NCBI GenBank assembly: GCA_964419255.1
Contig: CAYQOU010000025.1
Coordinates: forward strand, 1-54,567
DNA from: CAZPHU01 sp964419255
Lineage (GTDB): Bacteria > Fibrobacterota > Chitinivibrionia > Chitinivibrionales > CAYFVL01
Reading direction: 5' to 3'
DNA: 54,567 nt
Shown: positions 7,686 to 16,637 of the stretch, one piece after another
How positions within the stretch are numbered: the first letter of the stretch is position 1
Layout: each line of letters opens with the position of its first letter
Program-made: the position numbers and the translations under genes
The notes under the pieces: model-generated
Seen by the model: the letters and a program-made list of their open reading frames with translations, nothing else
Told to the model about the DNA's origin: nothing
Databases searched by the model: none

Positions 7686-10600
7686 ATGGTTTGTTTAATG
7701 GAATCCACATCCGAATATAAGCGTCTACTTTTGGGAATCGATGTCGGCAGTACGACGGTGAAGGCTGTCGTTATGTCGTCCGATCAGACAATCTTATGGA
7801 AACACTACCAGCGGCACAATGCCAGACAACCCGAGCTGGTGCGAGATTTTCTGAAACAAATTGGTCAGCGGTTTAGTAGCTGTGCTTTGAGCACCTTTAT
7901 AACCGGCAGCGGCGGTAGAGCCATAGCTCCGCACATAAACGCCCGCTATGTACAGGAAGTCAATGCGGTTACCTACGCAGTCGAAAGGCTTTACCCTCAA
8001 ACCGGCTCCGTTATCGAATTGGGAGGCCAGGATGCCAAAGTAATCATATGGAAGCAAGATTCTCAGGGACGCAAATCCACCCTGACGTTCATGAATGACA
8101 AGTGTGCGGGAGGCACTGGGGCTACCATAGACAAAATCCTGGGAAAAATCGGCCTCTCCATGGAACAAGCCGCCAAAGTGAGCATGGAGGGCAAAACCAT
8201 GCATCATATTGCTGCCAAATGTGGTGTATTTGCCGAGACCGATGTTGTGGGTTTGCTCAAGGCGGGAGTCGATGAGGAGGAGATTCTGGTGTCGCTGGCA
8301 GGTGCTATTGCCCGGCAGAATCTGGAGGTGCTGGTAAAGGGGAATGTACTGCGGGATAACGTACTCCTTCTTGGTGGTCCGCACACCTTCCTACCTGTTT
8401 TTACCCAAATCTGGCGTACTCTTATTCCACAAACCTGGCAGATACATCACTGGAAACCCTCCGAGCGCCAATCTGAGGAGCTGATACATGTACCTCGGGA
8501 TGCTCAGTACTTTGCAGCACTAGGTGCGGTACTCTTCGGGCAGGAATCCGATAACCTGTTTTCCGCAATGCACCATGGGCAGGAGACTGATAAGCATTTT
8601 CTGAGCGGAATAGAGCGCCTGGAGCACTATATAGCGCAGGGAAGAATCGCCCAGCTCGAATCATCCGGTGCGGTACGGGACGGTTTGGTCAAATCCGAGG
8701 AGGAAAAGGAGGTTTTTGTCCGAAAATACAGGATTCCCCCCTTTACCGTACCTCATTTTGACCCAGGTACAACAGTCAGCGGGTATATTGGCATTGACGG
8801 GGGATCTACCAGTTCCAAGATGGCACTGGTGGATGAACAGGGAGGGCTAATCTACAAAGATTATGTTCTCTCCAAAGGGAATCCGATTATTGACATACGG
8901 GATATGTTTCAGCGTCTGGGAGAGTGGGCGACCGGAAGCGGGGTTTCGCTGCAGATCCTCGGAGCGGGCGTGACCGGATATGCATCGTCTATTCTAAAAG
9001 AAGCATTCGATCTTGACATTTCAGTTGTGGAAACGGTTGCTCACATGAAGGCTGCGGCTGCTTACTACGGTGATGTCGATGTCATCTGTGATATTGGCGG
9101 GCAGGATATCAAGGTGCTGTTTATGAAGCACGGGCGAGTGGTTGATTTCAAGCTTAATACTCAATGCAGTGCCGGAAACGGCTATTTTCTTCAAGGAATG
9201 GCCGATCAGTTTGGCATTCCAATCGAGCAGTATGCAGACTATGCATTCAAGGCACGCAAGGCTCCCGCCTTCAATTATGGCTGCGCAGTCTTTATGGAGC
9301 AGGACAAGGTAAATTTCCAGCAGCTGGGCTGGGCAAAAGAAGAAATCATGGCGGGTTTGGCTCTGGTGCTTCCGCTTAATATATGGAATTATGTCGTACA
9401 GGAGACGAATCTGGCCCGGTTGGGCAACACGATCGTGCTTCAGGGAGGAACCCAGAAAAATCTGGCGGCTGTGAAAGCTCAGGTGGATTATATTCAAGAT
9501 CGCCTTCCACATGCAACTGTACACGTTCATCGGTATGCTGATATTTGCGGTGCAATCGGTGCCGCGATTGAAGTCAAGGAAACCCGAGGTGGTGGACAAA
9601 GCTCCTTTATCGGAGTGAGTGATGCGTCAAAAATATCTTTCGAGTCTCGAAATGACAGCACTACTCGATGTCGGTTTTGCGGCAATCGCTGTCCGCGAAC
9701 GTTTATAGATATACATGTTACTCGGGACAAAAAGGTACGTTTCATAACCGGTTATGGGTGTGAGCGGGGTATGGCCGAATCTGCTGATATCATGCGTTTA
9801 CGCGAGCAGGAAAAACGCAGGAACAAAGAAAAATATCCCAACCTGGTTGACAGAGCAGCACGATTGGCTTTCGATGAATTCGCCTTTGAAGCCCTTCCCC
9901 GGGAGACAAAACGATTCAGCCGATCCGGGGAACAGGCAATTAAAAAGCGGGAACAGCTTGTGATCGGAATTCCCCGTCTTCTGAACATGTATCTATACGC
10001 TCCGTTTTTCTCCACCTACTTTCGTGCTTTGGGTGTAAAGGAGATTCGATACAGTAATTACACCTCAGCGCAGCTGTGGCATGAGGGGAACAAATGGGGA
10101 GCCATAGATCCCTGTTTTCCGGCCAAGGTAGCACCCGCCCATATTTACGACCTTCTCAAGCAGGAAGATCTCACTCACATATGCTTTCCTCGTATTACCC
10201 ATCTGGAATCTGTGGTTGGTAATACATTGGGTAATAATGCGTGTGTGATACAGATGGGAACTCCTGAGGTCGTTCATGCGGTGTTTACCCGTGAGATCGA
10301 TTATTTTGCCGACTGTTCCGTGGGCTTTTGGAAACCGCTGATACGCATGGATCGCCAGAGGGAGGTTGTCGGAGAGATGTATGCTTATTTTAAAGAAGAA
10401 ATGGGTATCACCGAAGACGAGAATGCGTGGGCGGTATCGCAGGGCTTTAAGGCACAGGGACACTATCTTGACATTCTGCGCGAGCAAGGAGCACGCATCA
10501 TAAACCAACTCATCGATGAGGATCGGATAGGGATCCTGGTTTTGGGTCATCCTTACCATCACGATCCGGGATTGAATCACGGCATCCTGGATGAATTTCA

Positions 10601-11021
10601 AAAACGCGGGTTTGCGATTCTGTGCATCGAATCGTTGCCGGTAGATGAAAGCTTTCTCAAGCCGCTTTTTTGCGGAGAACCTGACATGAGTACAGTCCCC
10701 CGTGAGTTGGATATTAAGGATATATGGCAGCGCAATTTCAACCGCAATACAAATCTGAAAATTTGGGGTGCTAAAATAGCTGCACGTCATCCTAATCTGG
10801 CGGTAATCGATTTGAGTTCTTTTAAATGTGGCCATGATGCTCCCACCTACTCGTATATAGACAACGTGTTGGATGCATCGGAAACGCCACATTTCCTGTT
10901 TCATGACATAGATCAGAACAAGCCACGAGCCACCATCGACATTCGGATACAGACGATTGATTATTTCCTTCATCTGGAAGAGCAGCGGCTGCGTGCACGC
11001 ATAGAGGAGTCGCATTCATGA
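7686..11021 (+). CDS. 2-hydroxyacyl-CoA dehydratase activase-like ATPase with two BadF/BcrA-type domains and a DUF2229-like domain
   Basis: The protein has two ASKHA ATPase domains in tandem: residues about 14-285 (LLGIDVGSTTVKAVV, LGGQDAKV, DKCAGGTGA with Cys140) and about 370-625 (YIGIDGGSTSSKMAL, DIGGQDIKV, QCSAGNGYF). A cysteine cluster follows (C662, C665, C669 in CRFCGNRCP), then a DUF2229-like region from about 690. Activases of this family use ATP and a [4Fe-4S] cluster to inject an electron into radical dehydratases or reductases; the conserved cysteines in the GGTG-type motifs are the expected cluster ligands. Many homologues are about 1400 residues; here the C-terminal part is a separate overlapping gene. 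No dehydratase subunit genes are nearby. The start is ATG 7686 or 7698; neither has a clear ribosome site. Confidence 0.9.
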   Translation: MVCLMESTSEYKRLLLGIDVGSTTVKAVVMSSDQTILWKHYQRHNARQPELVRDFLKQIGQRFSSCALSTFITGSGGRAIAPHINARYVQEVNAVTYAVERLYPQTGSVIELGGQDAKVIIWKQDSQGRKSTLTFMNDKCAGGTGATIDKILGKIGLSMEQAAKVSMEGKTMHHIAAKCGVFAETDVVGLLKAGVDEEEILVSLAGAIARQNLEVLVKGNVLRDNVLLLGGPHTFLPVFTQIWRTLIPQTWQIHHWKPSERQSEELIHVPRDAQYFAALGAVLFGQESDNLFSAMHHGQETDKHFLSGIERLEHYIAQGRIAQLESSGAVRDGLVKSEEEKEVFVRKYRIPPFTVPHFDPGTTVSGYIGIDGGSTSSKMALVDEQGGLIYKDYVLSKGNPIIDIRDMFQRLGEWATGSGVSLQILGAGVTGYASSILKEAFDLDISVVETVAHMKAAAAYYGDVDVICDIGGQDIKVLFMKHGRVVDFKLNTQCSAGNGYFLQGMADQFGIPIEQYADYAFKARKAPAFNYGCAVFMEQDKVNFQQLGWAKEEIMAGLALVLPLNIWNYVVQETNLARLGNTIVLQGGTQKNLAAVKAQVDYIQDRLPHATVHVHRYADICGAIGAAIEVKETRGGGQSSFIGVSDASKISFESRNDSTTRCRFCGNRCPRTFIDIHVTRDKKVRFITGYGCERGMAESADIMRLREQEKRRNKEKYPNLVDRAARLAFDEFAFEALPRETKRFSRSGEQAIKKREQLVIGIPRLLNMYLYAPFFSTYFRALGVKEIRYSNYTSAQLWHEGNKWGAIDPCFPAKVAPAHIYDLLKQEDLTHICFPRITHLESVVGNTLGNNACVIQMGTPEVVHAVFTREIDYFADCSVGFWKPLIRMDRQREVVGEMYAYFKEEMGITEDENAWAVSQGFKAQGHYLDILREQGARIINQLIDEDRIGILVLGHPYHHDPGLNHGILDEFQKRGFAILCIESLPVDESFLKPLFCGEPDMSTVPRELDIKDIWQRNFNRNTNLKIWGAKIAARHPNLAVIDLSSFKCGHDAPTYSYIDNVLDASETPHFLFHDIDQNKPRATIDIRIQTIDYFLHLEEQRLRARIEESHS

Positions 11022-12439
11022 CAAATACTCGAGAGCAGAATTTCAGTGTAAAGCCTCCCAAACTGAAAAAGCAAAATCAGTGGGAGGGCTATGAGAATAT
11101 ACCCTGGTACAAGAAAGACAAGAAAAGCACCACCCTCCTTTTCAGTTTCGTGGAAAGAAGAAAATCACTGTTTCTGCGAGCCTACTTTAAGCGACACGGC
11201 TTTGTTTATGAAGATCTGGGTGATCATGTCAAGGAAGATGTTCGGTGGGGTAAGGAATATGGAAATCGGATGGAGTGCAATCCGATGTACTTTACATCCG
11301 GAAGCCTCATACGCAACCTGGTCAGAATCGAGAAGGAGACGGGGTTAACAAAAGAGGAGATCGTTCGCAAGTATGTGTTTCTTGGAGGCGGAGGGCAATG
11401 TGGTCCATGCCGATATGGTATGTATCCGCAGGAATATCTCAAGGTGATAAACGATGCCGGATTCAAAAATTTCAGGATTCTGATTTTCTCCTCCGACATT
11501 ATCCAGGAGCCCATGCCTAAAGGGAGCGCGTTTACCTTCGATGTGGTGTTTAAGGTAAACATATTGATCGCCATAATTCTTGCCGATATCATGCATATCG
11601 CCGAATGTGCCTTGCGCCCCTACGCTAAAGATAAGGATGAGGCGCTTGAGGTGCTTGAACGGGCGGAGCAAATCTTACTGGATGCATTTTCGAGCCGCCT
11701 GTATCTGCTGGCCCTTCCTCGCGCGCTTAAGAAAGTCGGGCGGATGTTTGCAAGGATTGCCCGTGATGACCTTCAGCTTCCCAGAATATATGTCACCGGT
11801 GAATTCTTCGCCAATTTGGCCCACAATGAGGGAAATTATAATCTTCGGCGCTTTATTATGGATGAGGATTGTGAGGTGTACCCGGGGCTTTTTACGCAGA
11901 GAGTATTGTACGATAACTGGCGACGCATGCAGGAGGCGAAAAGAGGTTTCAAATATGGTTCGGATGAATCGGAACGCAGGTTCTGGGCAAGTTCGCTGCG
12001 AAAACAGCGGGTCAGCTCCGCGATAGTAAACTGGTTTTGGAAAAGCTACATAAAGGCACTCAATCCTGCATCTTTTGGTGGCAGAGCAGATATACTTGAT
12101 CTTGATCACCTTGCGGAGCTGGGGTATGAATTTTATCATCCGGAAATCTTTGGTGGTGAAGGAAATCTGGAGGTGGCCGAGGCCATATACTACGCCGATA
12201 AGATTGACGGTTTCATATCATCTAAACCCTTCGGGTGTATGCCTTCTTCGGGAGTCAGTGATGGAGTGCAGGCAAAGATCATGTCGTTGTATCCAAGCCT
12301 GAATTTTCTGTCGATCGAAACAAGCGGGGACAATGAGGTGAATATCCTCAGTCGAGTCAGTATGCTTCTGTTCAAAGCCAAGCAAAATGTGCGACGGAAA
12401 ATGGAAGAGGACGCTACCCGCGAAACAGACGAAGCCTAA
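11018..12439 (+). CDS. C-terminal partner of the dehydratase activase (HgdB-like cysteine-rich protein)
   Basis: This 473-residue protein corresponds to the C-terminal segment of long activase proteins and resembles the HgdB/HgdC-associated fold. It has a GGGGQCGPCRYG motif near residue 127, SKPFGCMPSS near 405 and SIETSGDNE near 428, with cysteines suited to an Fe-S cluster. Its ATG overlaps the stop of the previous gene (ATGA, 4 nt), so the two are translationally coupled and presumably form one complex. The stop codon lies at the very edge of a dispersed repeat copy, so the last codons may derive from that element. Function beyond the activase association is unknown. Confidence 0.85.
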   Translation: MTNTREQNFSVKPPKLKKQNQWEGYENIPWYKKDKKSTTLLFSFVERRKSLFLRAYFKRHGFVYEDLGDHVKEDVRWGKEYGNRMECNPMYFTSGSLIRNLVRIEKETGLTKEEIVRKYVFLGGGGQCGPCRYGMYPQEYLKVINDAGFKNFRILIFSSDIIQEPMPKGSAFTFDVVFKVNILIAIILADIMHIAECALRPYAKDKDEALEVLERAEQILLDAFSSRLYLLALPRALKKVGRMFARIARDDLQLPRIYVTGEFFANLAHNEGNYNLRRFIMDEDCEVYPGLFTQRVLYDNWRRMQEAKRGFKYGSDESERRFWASSLRKQRVSSAIVNWFWKSYIKALNPASFGGRADILDLDHLAELGYEFYHPEIFGGEGNLEVAEAIYYADKIDGFISSKPFGCMPSSGVSDGVQAKIMSLYPSLNFLSIETSGDNEVNILSRVSMLLFKAKQNVRRKMEEDATRETDEA

Positions 12440-12594
12440 TCGAGCTGATTCATTGCGGCGAATCGCAAAATCGCTCGGGGAAATGGGCTTCAGCAATCTT
12501 GGAAAACCTTGGGAGGGTATTGGGGACGAGTGCCTGAACCCTTCTGTCCTGAGGTGATTGCGCGGTTAATCCGCTGAGAGCCGCTCATTCAGGT
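12435..12594 (+). repeat. Dispersed inverted-end element, copy 1 (near full length)
   Basis: The left end CCTAATCGAGC is a worn form of CCTGAATTGAGC. The interior keeps GCGGCGAATCGCA, CTTCAGCAATC and the CGGGAGGGTATT-like block, and the right end is CCGCTCATTCAGGT. It begins at the stop codon of the preceding gene and ends just before the accC promoter candidate. Confidence 0.75.
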
Positions 12595-12602
12595 AAAAAG
12601 TC

Positions 12603-12632
12603 TTGCCTCCTGTGGGGTGAGAGTAATATATT
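12603..12632 (+). promoter_or_regulatory. Candidate sigma-70 promoter for accC
   Basis: TTGCCT (12603-12608) and TATATT (12627-12632) are separated by 18 nt, which would start an RNA near 12639. A small palindrome AGTGAA-T-TTCACT follows at about 12643. The match is moderate. Confidence 0.4.
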
Positions 12633-12693
12633 CTCTCAAGGAAGTGAATTTCACTCCGGAGGGCCGCTGAAGGGTTTAAAGACAGTTCTCGGC

Positions 12694-12744
12694 AAGCCGG
12701 CATCAGAGTTTCGCGTGTGAAACGGTGGTGTCGGCTTTTTTTTT
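12694..12744 (+). terminator. Strong terminator immediately upstream of accC, probable attenuator
   Basis: A 19-position stem running from AAGCCGGCATC (12694) to GGTGTCGGCTT (ending 12736), with wobble pairs and a few mismatches, is followed by a T run reaching 12744. It could end transcripts from the activase operon 250 nt upstream. However, accC starts only 24 nt after the T run, too little room for a promoter, so accC RNA must read through it. That makes transcriptional attenuation likely. Confidence 0.75.
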
Positions 12745-12768
12745 GCACCTTTAGAAGAGGGAGTCAGC

Positions 12769-14139
12769 ATGTTTTCGAAGGTTCTTATCGCAAATCGTGG
12801 AGAGATCGCAGTGCGCATCATACGGGCATGCCGAGAACTTGGAATAAAAACGGTTGCAGTCTATTCGGATGCCGATAAAAAGTCGATGCATGTGGAGATG
12901 GCCGATGAAGCACACAACATCGGTCCCGCCCCAAGCAGTCAAAGCTATCTGAATTATCCCGAACTGGTGCATGTCGCGAAGTTGTCGGGAGCCGATGCCA
13001 TTCATCCCGGGTATGGTTTTCTTTCGGAGAACACATTTTTTGCTGAGGTTTGTGAGATCTGCAAAGTGGTATTCATCGGCCCACGTCCCGAATCGATCTC
13101 CAAGATGGGAGAAAAGTCTGTCGCACGTGCGATGATGGCCGATGCGGGTATTCCAGTTGCCATGGGAAGCAAGGATGCTATCGAGGATCACCATGCTGCG
13201 TTGAAGATTGCCGATGATGTTGGTTTTCCGCTTCTGATAAAGGCGTCTGCGGGAGGTGGTGGTAAGGGGATGCGGGTGGTGTATGACAAGGCCTCGCTTG
13301 TCGATGGTATGCAGGCCGCGCAGGCGGAGGCAAAGGCGGCCTTCGGCAATGAAGAAGTGTACATCGAGCGCTACATAGAGGGCGCCCGTCATATAGAAAT
13401 ACAGATACTTGCCGATACTTTCGGAAACGTGATTCATCTTGGCGAACGGGAGTGCTCTATACAGCGCAGGCACCAGAAATTGATTGAAGAATCTCCTTCC
13501 GCGGCACTCGATCCCAAACTGAGAGAGAAAATGGGCAAAGCGGCCATAAAGGCTGCCAAGGCCGTCAATTATTCCAGTGCAGGGACGGTGGAATTTGTCA
13601 TTGACGCGCAGGGGAATTTCTACTTTATCGAGATGAATACCCGCGTTCAGGTCGAACATCCGGTCACCGAAATGGTTACCGGTGTAGATATTGTCAAGGA
13701 ACAGATCCGAATCGCCGCCGGTGAGCCGCTTACACATAGTCAGAAGGATATCGACCTGAGGGGACACGCTATCGAATGCAGGGTTAATGCGGAGGATCCC
13801 GAGAATAATTTTATGCCCTCACCGGGTAAGGTTCATCATATCCTTTTCCCGGGTGGCCCGGGTGTACGGGTGGATTCTCATATGTTTAATGGCTGTTCCA
13901 TTCCGCCTCATTATGATTCGCTGATGGCAAAAATTATCGTTCATGCCGAAAACCGTCCGGCAGCAATCGCCAGGATGAAACGAGCGTTAACCGAGTTTTC
14001 CATAAAAGGCGTGGATACAACCGTTCCTTTCCATCTGAAAGTCCTGGACAATGAAACGTTTATCTCCGGCGATTACACCACAAAATTCATCGATGAGCAG
14101 TTTCTCAAAAAAGAGACGGCATCGAGCAGGGGGCGGTGA
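12769..14139 (+). CDS. accC: Biotin carboxylase subunit of acetyl-CoA carboxylase
   Basis: AccC uses ATP and bicarbonate to carboxylate biotin on its carrier protein, the first step of malonyl-CoA formation. The 456 residues give a complete enzyme: N-terminal KVLIANRGEIA, the ATP-grasp glycine loop ASAGGGGKGMR near residue 163, the catalytic EMNTRVQVEHPVTE near 288, and the C-terminal domain. AGAGGGAG precedes the ATG. No biotin carrier gene (accB) or carboxyltransferase gene is adjacent, so this standalone copy might instead serve a propionyl-CoA or pyruvate carboxylase. Expression is probably gated by the terminator just upstream. Confidence 0.93.
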   Translation: MFSKVLIANRGEIAVRIIRACRELGIKTVAVYSDADKKSMHVEMADEAHNIGPAPSSQSYLNYPELVHVAKLSGADAIHPGYGFLSENTFFAEVCEICKVVFIGPRPESISKMGEKSVARAMMADAGIPVAMGSKDAIEDHHAALKIADDVGFPLLIKASAGGGGKGMRVVYDKASLVDGMQAAQAEAKAAFGNEEVYIERYIEGARHIEIQILADTFGNVIHLGERECSIQRRHQKLIEESPSAALDPKLREKMGKAAIKAAKAVNYSSAGTVEFVIDAQGNFYFIEMNTRVQVEHPVTEMVTGVDIVKEQIRIAAGEPLTHSQKDIDLRGHAIECRVNAEDPENNFMPSPGKVHHILFPGGPGVRVDSHMFNGCSIPPHYDSLMAKIIVHAENRPAAIARMKRALTEFSIKGVDTTVPFHLKVLDNETFISGDYTTKFIDEQFLKKETASSRGR

Positions 14140-14324
14140 TAACGACGGCAGATGATATAGCCTGAGTGTGAAATAATGTCGAAAAGGATTCGATGTTATA
14201 ATGAAGCACGTTTTTTGGTCGTATAGCATGTGTTATGTTTGCTAATCTTGATCTTTAATCCTTGAATCTCCGGCTTTTCCGAATCAGCTGGGTCGCCCTC
14301 GCGTTTCAAACTTATTGGGCCATT

Positions 14325-15602
14325 ATGCATTTTTATGCCGATTTTCACATACATTCACGATTCTCACGTGCCACCAGCCCACGGCTTGATCTGGAACATC
14401 TGTTTGTCTGGGCACAGCTGAAGGGAATCGGTGTGGTAGGGACGGGGGATTTTGTCCATCCGGCATGGTTGGATGAACTTCGGGAGAAGCTGATAGAGGC
14501 TGAGCCTGGTCTGTTTGCTCTGAAGAAAGCGGTTCAAAAACCTTTGCTTGAAAAGATCCCGCCCAGATGTCGGGCACCTGTTCGTTTCATACTGGTGACG
14601 GAGATCTCCAACATATACAAAAGATATGGTAAGGTCAGGAAAGTGCATAACCTGATTTTTGCGCCTTCATTTACCACCGCACGCAGGATTCAGAAGAAAC
14701 TAGCCGCAAGAGGGAATATAAGCTCCGATGGCCGGCCGATTCTCGGGCTCGATTCCCGTGATCTTCTCTACATCGTTCTCGAGACGGATCCTTTTGCTTT
14801 TCTTGTGCCGGCGCACATATGGACCCCCTGGTTTTCCGTACTGGGGGCCAGGAGTGGCTTTGACAGCCTGGAGCAGTGCTATGGCGAGCTTTCCAGATAT
14901 GTTTTTGCCGTAGAGACGGGTCTTTCTTCTGATCCGCCTATGAACAGATTGGTTAGTGGATTGGACAGATGCTCTCTTATCTCCTGCTCCGATGCTCATT
15001 CACCGATTAAACTGGGACGCGAGGCAACGATCTTCTCCACAGAACCGGATTATTTTTCGATCAGGGCGGCACTGGAGGATCCGAAGGATCCGGGGCTGGT
15101 GGGGACGGTAGAGTTTTTTGCTCAGCAAGGCAAGTATTATCTGGATGGTCACCGCAAGTGCGGTTTCCGTCAGGGGCCGCATGACAGTCCGGCAGTCGCT
15201 GGCGTGTGTCCGGTCTGCGGGAAAACTCTGACCGAGGGAGTACTTTCGCGTGTAAAGAGGCTTGCCGACAGAAAAGAGAGCGAATCGGGTGTCTGGGATC
15301 GTTGTTATGAGAGTCTGATTTCGTTAAGCGATATAGTGGCACAGGCAGAGGGGGTTGGAAGTACGACCAAGCGGGTCTGTGGAATCGTTCAGAGCTGTTA
15401 CCGCGAGTTGGGTAATGAGTTGGAGATTTTGCGCGCTGCCCCGCTGGGCAGGATTGAGGATGTTGCGGGCAGGATGATTGCAGAGGGAGTGGGCCGGATG
15501 CGGGAGGGGCGGGTACATATCGATGCAGGCTATGATGGGCAGTTTGGAGAAGTCAGGCTGTTTCCCGACAAAGACCTCCCGCGAAACACGCCCCGGAGAT
15601 GA
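14325..15602 (+). CDS. EndoQ-like PHP-domain DNA endonuclease
   Basis: The N-terminus MHFYADFHIHSRFSRATS carries the PHP metal-binding HxH. VVGTGDFVHPAW, an EIS motif near 91 and SCSDAHSP near 218 supply further metal ligands. A C-terminal part contains a zinc-ribbon-like set (HRKCGF... then CPVCGK). This arrangement matches endonuclease Q, known mainly from Thermococcales and some Bacilli, which nicks DNA 5' to deaminated bases such as uracil and hypoxanthine. The length of 425 residues agrees. I start at ATG 14325, which aligns with family starts; a longer frame to 14262 adds non-conserved residues. There is no clear ribosome site. A role in repair of deaminated DNA is inferred from the family. 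Confidence 0.85.
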   Translation: MHFYADFHIHSRFSRATSPRLDLEHLFVWAQLKGIGVVGTGDFVHPAWLDELREKLIEAEPGLFALKKAVQKPLLEKIPPRCRAPVRFILVTEISNIYKRYGKVRKVHNLIFAPSFTTARRIQKKLAARGNISSDGRPILGLDSRDLLYIVLETDPFAFLVPAHIWTPWFSVLGARSGFDSLEQCYGELSRYVFAVETGLSSDPPMNRLVSGLDRCSLISCSDAHSPIKLGREATIFSTEPDYFSIRAALEDPKDPGLVGTVEFFAQQGKYYLDGHRKCGFRQGPHDSPAVAGVCPVCGKTLTEGVLSRVKRLADRKESESGVWDRCYESLISLSDIVAQAEGVGSTTKRVCGIVQSCYRELGNELEILRAAPLGRIEDVAGRMIAEGVGRMREGRVHIDAGYDGQFGEVRLFPDKDLPRNTPRR

Positions 15603-15701
15603 ACAGGAAAAAAGTCCTGTACAGTTATGTAAATCAAGCTGTACGAAATGTAAGGCGGAATATTTCAGGCAAAACTCAGCACCTGTAACGACACTTCTGT
15701 G

Positions 15702-15740
15702 TTATCATAATCACCAAAGTGATAATCATTTCGGATAATC
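15702..15740. promoter_or_regulatory. GATAATC-rich inverted repeat, possible Fur-type operator
   Basis: ATAATCAC (15707-15714) faces GTGATAAT (15719-15726), and GATAATC occurs again at 15734-15740. The stretch TGATAATCATT matches the core of the Fur box consensus. No promoter or iron gene is clearly linked to it, so the assignment is weak. The remaining part of 15603-15775 holds only a small GTACAG/CTGTAC hairpin. Confidence 0.25.
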
Positions 15741-15775
15741 TTTTTATCTTACGGTCAAGCCTTCCACAGTTTTAG

Positions 15776-15797
15776 CCGTTAAAAAACGGGTTTTTTT
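15776..15797 (+). terminator. Small rho-independent terminator after the EndoQ-like gene
   Basis: CCGTT (15776-15780) pairs with AACGG (15785-15789) around an AAAA loop and is followed by GTTTTTTT. The stem is short, but the T run is good, and the site separates the EndoQ-like gene from the EF-hand gene. Confidence 0.5.
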
Positions 15798-15834
15798 CGG
15801 CATACTCGTTGCGTTTTTTATGGGGCAAGAGTGA

Positions 15835-15863
15835 TTGTGTCTATGATGAGAGTCTTGGATAAT
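15835..15863 (+). promoter_or_regulatory. Candidate promoter of the EF-hand protein gene
   Basis: TTGTGT (15835-15840) and GATAAT (15858-15863) are 17 nt apart. The -10 is good and the -35 weak. The predicted leader would be about 125 nt. Confidence 0.35.
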
Positions 15864-15996
15864 ATTTGAAAGTGTCTGTCGGGGGCGGATGTTCAAACCT
15901 GAGGGGGAAGCGCCTGTGTGATGAGAGGCAGCCGCCGCCCTGAATAGACGGCAATACGAACAATGTCTCTTGTGGATATTGTAAAGGAGGAAGACA

Positions 15997-16545
15997 ATGA
16001 AACGTACATTATCAACCATAATAGCGATGATTTCGATGGTACTTTTTACCACCGGATTTGCCATGGCCCAGGAGGGTGGTGAGTATGGTGGTCAGACCGA
16101 GGGTGGTGGAGAGTACGGTGGTACTCAGGAGCAGATGATGGATACATCCGAAGATAAGCTGGTTTTCGACAGCCTGGATATGGATGGAGACATGCAGCTG
16201 AGTCGTGAGGAATTTGTCACCGGTATGTACAACGCCTGGGATAAGGATGGAAACGGAACCATCGATCAGCAGGAATGGGATAAGGCAGTGCAGAAGTATG
16301 GCATTTCTGATCAATATGCCGATATTCCTAATCCCGATGGAGTAGACCAGCAGGCGTTTATGGACTGGTCTGAGCAGGCCGGTCTGTACGAGAAATGGGA
16401 TCAGGATGGTGACGGTACAATCACGCGGGAGGAATTTGATACTGCCAAGCAGCAGATGGAAGAGGATACCGCCGATGAGCAGGGAGATATGGACGGTCAG
16501 GAAGGCATGGGCGGAGAGGAAGAAGACGGTGGTGTAATCCGTTAA
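15997..16545 (+). CDS. Secreted acidic EF-hand calcium-binding protein
   Basis: A strong ribosome site (AAAGGAGGAAGACA) precedes the ATG. Residues 1-25 are a signal peptide ending AMA before QEGGEY. A short glycine-rich duplication (GGEYGGQTEGGGEYGGTQE) follows. There are three clear EF-hand loops: DMDGDMQLSREE (about 63), DKDGNGTIDQQE (about 83) and DQDGDGTITREE (about 137). A degenerate fourth lies between the last two. The C-terminus is rich in Glu, Asp and Gly. The protein of 182 residues probably binds calcium in the periplasm or outside the cell; no catalytic domain is present. It stands alone, with a convergent gene downstream. Confidence 0.88.
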   Translation: MKRTLSTIIAMISMVLFTTGFAMAQEGGEYGGQTEGGGEYGGTQEQMMDTSEDKLVFDSLDMDGDMQLSREEFVTGMYNAWDKDGNGTIDQQEWDKAVQKYGISDQYADIPNPDGVDQQAFMDWSEQAGLYEKWDQDGDGTITREEFDTAKQQMEEDTADEQGDMDGQEGMGGEEEDGGVIR

Positions 16546-16584
16546 ACTCTTGCATCCGTCTGTGTCCTAATGCGCTTTCCCCGA

Positions 16585-16620
16585 TAGTCGCCGGTCGACA
16601 TCGAGACGACCGGCGGCTAT
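16585..16620. terminator. Hairpin between convergent genes
   Basis: A 14-bp stem with one wobble (16585-16598 with 16607-16620, core CGCCGGTCG/CGACCGGCG) lies between two convergent genes. No T run follows on either strand, so it may act as a weak bidirectional terminator or only protect the 3' ends. Confidence 0.5.
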
Positions 16621-16637
16621 CTTCGGGCCCCCTTTGA

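Noticed and set aside
15702..15740. Fur-regulated iron gene unit
   Set aside because: The box match is partial and neither neighbour is an iron gene; kept only as a low-confidence site.
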